The translations under genes were made by a program, and so were the position numbers. A DNA stretch of 64,000 nt, from positions 383,501 to 447,500 of the forward strand of contig OX345639.1 of the NCBI GenBank assembly GCA_947044365.1, read 5' to 3'. Below are positions 60,365 through 64,000 of the stretch, one piece after another (the first letter of the stretch is position 1; the number at the start of each line of letters is the position of its first letter). The notes under the pieces were generated by a model. It was not told the DNA's origin, made no database searches, and saw nothing but the letters and a program-made list of their open reading frames with translations. This stretch comes from Petrosia ficiformis (lineage: Eukaryota; Porifera; Demospongiae; Haplosclerida; Petrosiidae).

Positions 60365-61470
60365 TAGAAATAAAACCTCTTCACGTGTATTGTGTATCAT
60401 GTCATTGATACTATAGTATCTCGGCCATGCACAGGGCAGCAAGCCCTCCTAATAGAACTACCCAAACGGAGAGCAATGTTGTATATCAAATTGGCTGAAC
60501 TATAATATGTTTTATATACTATAGTTAATTACAAATGGCTTTATGTTTTTGTTAAGTTGCTATTCAAATCACAAGTATACTATTACACCTGTATATACAA
60601 TTGTGTCACTTCACTGTCTTTTCTGTTTTTAAAGTTCAACATGTTACTTATTGTGTTCTTGTATTATAATGTTTGTAGAACTCTCATTTGAGTATAAAGA
60701 TCAAATTATTACAAACGTCAATTCTGTGAATCAAAATAACAATATTATTATATTGGGATCAAATCTAATGGTTTGAGGACATTAATTACCTTTCTATTAT
60801 CATAACTAGATTATATCGGGAGCCTTCTTCGCAATTTATTATTATACTTAGCATAGCAAGCGATAATTACACTATAAGTATATATCTTTTCAGTTATAGT
60901 GTAATGATCTCTTGTTAATTATCATAGAGATATTGCTGTTATTATAAGTCATTTCTTGTGTTAATTTGTAAACTCAGGTCCACTGTTATGTAATGTTATA
61001 TAACATATAAACATTAAATAATTATAATACTATATTTAATAATTCACATCATTATACATCTATTATGTAACATTATATTAGGTTTAAAATCATTTACTAT
61101 CTATAATTATACTGTTTATTTATGCCAGTTGTAATGTATTGGTATACATGTATTAATATTTATATGGTATTTACTGTACGTACAAAAATGCCATATTATA
61201 TTACCCTACAGCAATACCAGTGCATAAATTATGTCTGCTATGTCTAGATTTGTGATATGGATGGCTGGTTTTGTGTATATAGAATTGATATTCAATTATT
61301 ATCAAAAAAAACAAAGACTATATCATGTACTGGTTCATTATCTTCTTTCCATGAGGTTGTCTTATTTATTTAGAATGTTTATTTTCAATATACTAATTCC
61401 ATGAATTTGTGTCTGTAATGACTTTGTGTAGTTGAAATTAAATTCCTTTATTACACAATCTTATATATTA
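60365..61470. other. AT-rich intergenic region
   Basis: No open frame with splice context, repeat array or RNA gene recognised. Several ATAATTATACTATAAGTAT-like palindromic stretches near 60860-60930. Confidence 0.5.
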
Positions 61471-61474
61471 TGAC

Positions 61475-62015
61475 TTTGCTTGGTTAAGCTCCTCACTCCA
61501 TATGAGCTTGCGTCTATTTATCTATTATGACTTTACTTGAATAAGCCCCTCACTCCATATGAGCTTGCGTCTATTTATCTATTATGACTTTGCTTGAATA
61601 AGCCCCTCACTCCATATGAGCTTGCATCTATTTATCTATTATGACTTTGCTTGAATAAGCCCCTCACTCCATATGAGCTTGCGTCTATTTATCTATTATG
61701 ACTTTACTTGAATAAGCCCCTCACTCCATATGAGCTTGCGTCTATTTATCTATTATGACTTTGCTTGAATAAGCCCCTCACTCCATATGAGCTTGCATCT
61801 ATTTATCTATTATGACTTTGCTTGAATAAGCCCCTCACTCCATATGAGCTTGCGTCTATTTATCTATTATGACTTTACTTGAATAAGCCCCTCACTCCAT
61901 ATGAGCTTGCGTCTATTTATCTATTATGACTTTGCTTGGTTAAGTTCTCACTCAATTTGAGCTTGCGTCTATTTATCTATTATGACTTTGCTTGGTTAAG
62001 CTCCTCACTCCATAT
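61475..62015. repeat. 57-bp minisatellite, about 9 copies
   Basis: The unit contains GACTTTGCTTGAATAAGCCC, CTCACTCCATATGAGCTTGC and GTCTATTTATCTATTAT. GAGCTTG recurs at 61504 and 61561, a 57-bp spacing. Terminal units have GGTTAAGCTCC instead of GAATAAGCCCC, so the core was amplified from a diverged ancestor. Confidence 0.95.
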
Positions 62016-62224
62016 GTTTTCCATCATAATTATTATCATCATACATGCTTTCACTTTTTAATTAGTGACTTAACTCAATTATAAAATGCCTTTGAATAAC
62101 CTTCTTTGGGTTTGTAAATTGATTTTGAAATCATTGGATGGCAACTAATTAATACTTATTAATAAACATTAGTGAGTTTTAGCCAGAAGTACTAGCCAAA
62201 AAAGTTCTTGTATGTTATCATTAT

Positions 62225-62652
62225 TTGGTTATGTATGTATATATATGTGTATGTGGGTAGATGTATGATTATGTGTGTCTATGTATGTATGTATGTATTT
62301 ATATATATGTGTGTCTGACTGTCTGTCTGTGTATACGTATATGTGTATGTATGTAACTATGTATGTATGTATGTACGTATGTATCTATGTGTTTATCTGT
62401 GTGTGTATGTATGCATGTATGTATGTATGTATGTATGTGTGTTAGTATGTGCATATGTGTGTATATATGTATACATGTATATGTATGTACATTTGTACAT
62501 ATATATGCATTATATACATACATACATGCACGTATGTATATATTTATATATGTATGTATGTATGTATATATGTATGTATGTATATATGTATGTATGTATG
62601 CACGTATGTATATATTTATATATGTATGTATGTATGTATATATGTATGTATG

Positions 62653-62686
<34 letters not shown>

Positions 62687-62720
62687 TATATGTATGTATG
62701 TATGTATATATGTATGTATG

Positions 62721-62786
<66 letters not shown>

Positions 62787-62816
62787 TATATGTATGTATG
62801 TATATATGTATGTATG

Positions 62817-62850
<34 letters not shown>

Positions 62851-62880
62851 TGTATGTATGTATATATGTATGTATGTGTT
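62225..62880. repeat. TATG microsatellite (about 650 bp)
   Basis: A long TATG tract with periodic TATATATG interruptions. It produces open frames of up to 205 residues on both strands, which are not genes. Confidence 0.95.
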
Positions 62881-63291
62881 ATACCATTCAATTCATAACA
62901 ATCTCACGTATATGTTGTTTATATATTTATTTATGTCCATGGATGACCTTTAGAGTTTAAGACTAAATAAAGTAGTGTTTTTTAATACAGTAATTCAGAA
63001 CATGGCTCTACTCCAATAAAATGTATTATGATATATACTTAATGATGTGGTACAAAATCTTATGACATTATGACTATATATACACTTGTCCCATAAGGCA
63101 GAATAAACATTAATAATTTTATCAATTTTAGGTAATGTAATTATATAGGTTATGTAATATTCCTATCTCATGTAACATGTGTACATGTAAAATAACTATT
63201 GCATGCACTCACTGGTTGCCATTTACACAGTATCCTAGTACAGTGCAATAGTTTACTATAGAATGTTTTTCTGTATTTCCTATATTGCCAT

Positions 63292-63571
63292 ATATAGTAA
63301 AACTATCATAAGGTTAAAAGGTTCATGTTATGTTTCACTGGAATTGGAATACGATAACCAAGACAACAGAACAATAAAGCCAGGATTGGTGACTACAGGA
63401 AACACAAAACTGAAGTTAAAATTACAACAACAAAATCTATTTCCTTTTATAATAGTCCCTGTAGAAAAGTCACTTTCTGTTTTGACTATGTGTATGGATG
63501 AATATATGAATATGTTTATACTCATTAACAACACATGTTGTAGTTGTAATCCATTTCAAGTTGTTAAATAA
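63292..63571 (+). CDS. Possible terminal exon of an unrecognised gene
   Basis: After an acceptor-like CCATATATAG at 63282-63291, an open frame of about 93 codons (KTIIRLKGSCYVSLELEYDN, TGNTKLKLKLQQQNLFPFII, ending CCSCNPFQVVK) ends in TAA at 63569-63571. Composition is protein-like and free of repeats, unlike the surroundings. No upstream exons were recognised between 60365 and 63260, so it could also be a chance open frame or a remnant of a duplicated gene. The family is not recognised. Confidence 0.35.
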
Positions 63572-63624
63572 ACTAACCTGTTAAACCATACAATATATAT
63601 AACACAATATATGGAGAAAAAAGT

Positions 63625-63823
63625 ATCCCTATGATTGCTTCGTGGCGTGTAGAATTTGAGTGAGTTCTAATACCTACCACGCCTATTAATTGCCCGAGCC
63701 CCTGGAATAATTCAACATCCTTAACTATGTATACAATGCATATTCACACAAGTGACACAAACATATATATATATATATATATATGAACAAACATCAGACC
63801 CATGGTAAAGCAATCATAGGGAT
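63625..63823. mobile_element. 199-bp MITE, copy 2 (partner 57720-57905)
   Basis: The same perfect 16-bp inverted ends ATCCCTATGATTGCTT and AAGCAATCATAGGGAT, and shared interior words (ACTATGTATACAATGCAT, GTGACACAAACATATA). It differs from copy 1 by insertions and substitutions, showing two independent insertions in the window. Confidence 0.88.
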
Positions 63824-64000
63824 GGCCCTAAAGGCCATAATTACAAAGTATAATAATTATATAGAAAAAACTGTTGATTACAAATTGAAGGACAAGTTAG
63901 GATATCAAAATTCTGGGAACAAAATCACAGAATTGTATCTTAGTAACAAAACTAAACTCTTTGATATGATATATAGCTACTTTTATATTTTTGTATTTAC

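Noticed and set aside
62343..62960. A 205-residue plus-strand open frame, with others on both strands
   Set aside because: Entirely TATG repeat (MYVCMYVC). A 4-bp repeat without stops reads open in several frames. No splice or start context.

Overview
This is a gene-dense, intron-rich animal nuclear window, most likely from a demosponge and probably Amphimedon queenslandica. The reasons are short introns (often 50-100 bp), GT-AG splice sites, head-to-head gene pairs a few hundred bases apart, a tandem pair of intronless Kir channels like the published sponge AmqKirA/AmqKirB, a fibrillar-type collagen, and abundant TATG/TACA microsatellites, minisatellites and small foldback transposons. No database was searched. 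Assignments come from translating exons and comparing them with remembered family sequences. Exon ends were read from splice sites by eye.

Layout. (1) 1-1993, plus: 3' part of an unrecognised repeat-rich protein. (2) 2152-5037, minus: NELFB, a subunit of the negative elongation factor. (3) 5197-11502, plus: BAG6, a chaperone, head-to-head with NELFB. (4) 12617-15583, minus: a TPR protein, head-to-head with (5) 15811-16780, plus: TMCO1, an ER calcium-leak channel. (6) 16847-24297: two NCS-1-type myristoylated calcium sensors on the minus strand, separated by a graveyard holding a Kir fragment joined to a TMCO1 fragment. (7) 24298-26549, plus: two intronless inward-rectifier K+ channels. (8) 26644-38219, minus: a fibrillar-type collagen of dozens of small exons. 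(9) 38369-43611, minus: DROSHA. (10) 44586-59492, plus: ORC5, with an N-terminal extension of about 240 residues and a 7.3-kb intron full of repeats. (11) 59675-60364, plus: an intronless unknown protein with a TATA box. (12) 60365-64000: mostly repeats, with one possible terminal exon.

The central story is the block 15.8-26.5 kb. The order TMCO1 - NCS(minus) - Kir(plus) appears to have been duplicated in tandem. The first Kir and second TMCO1 then decayed to a fused remnant of about 370 bp, leaving two NCS genes. Kir was separately duplicated, and its cytoplasmic half looks homogenised by gene conversion. NCS-B and Kir-1 share a 163-bp divergent promoter, so a calcium sensor and a K+ channel may be co-expressed.

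The remaining genes are housekeeping functions (transcription pausing, protein quality control, microRNA processing, replication origin recognition) plus extracellular matrix. They are not an operon-like pathway. Mobile DNA is represented by at least eight short inverted-repeat elements, none with an intact transposase.
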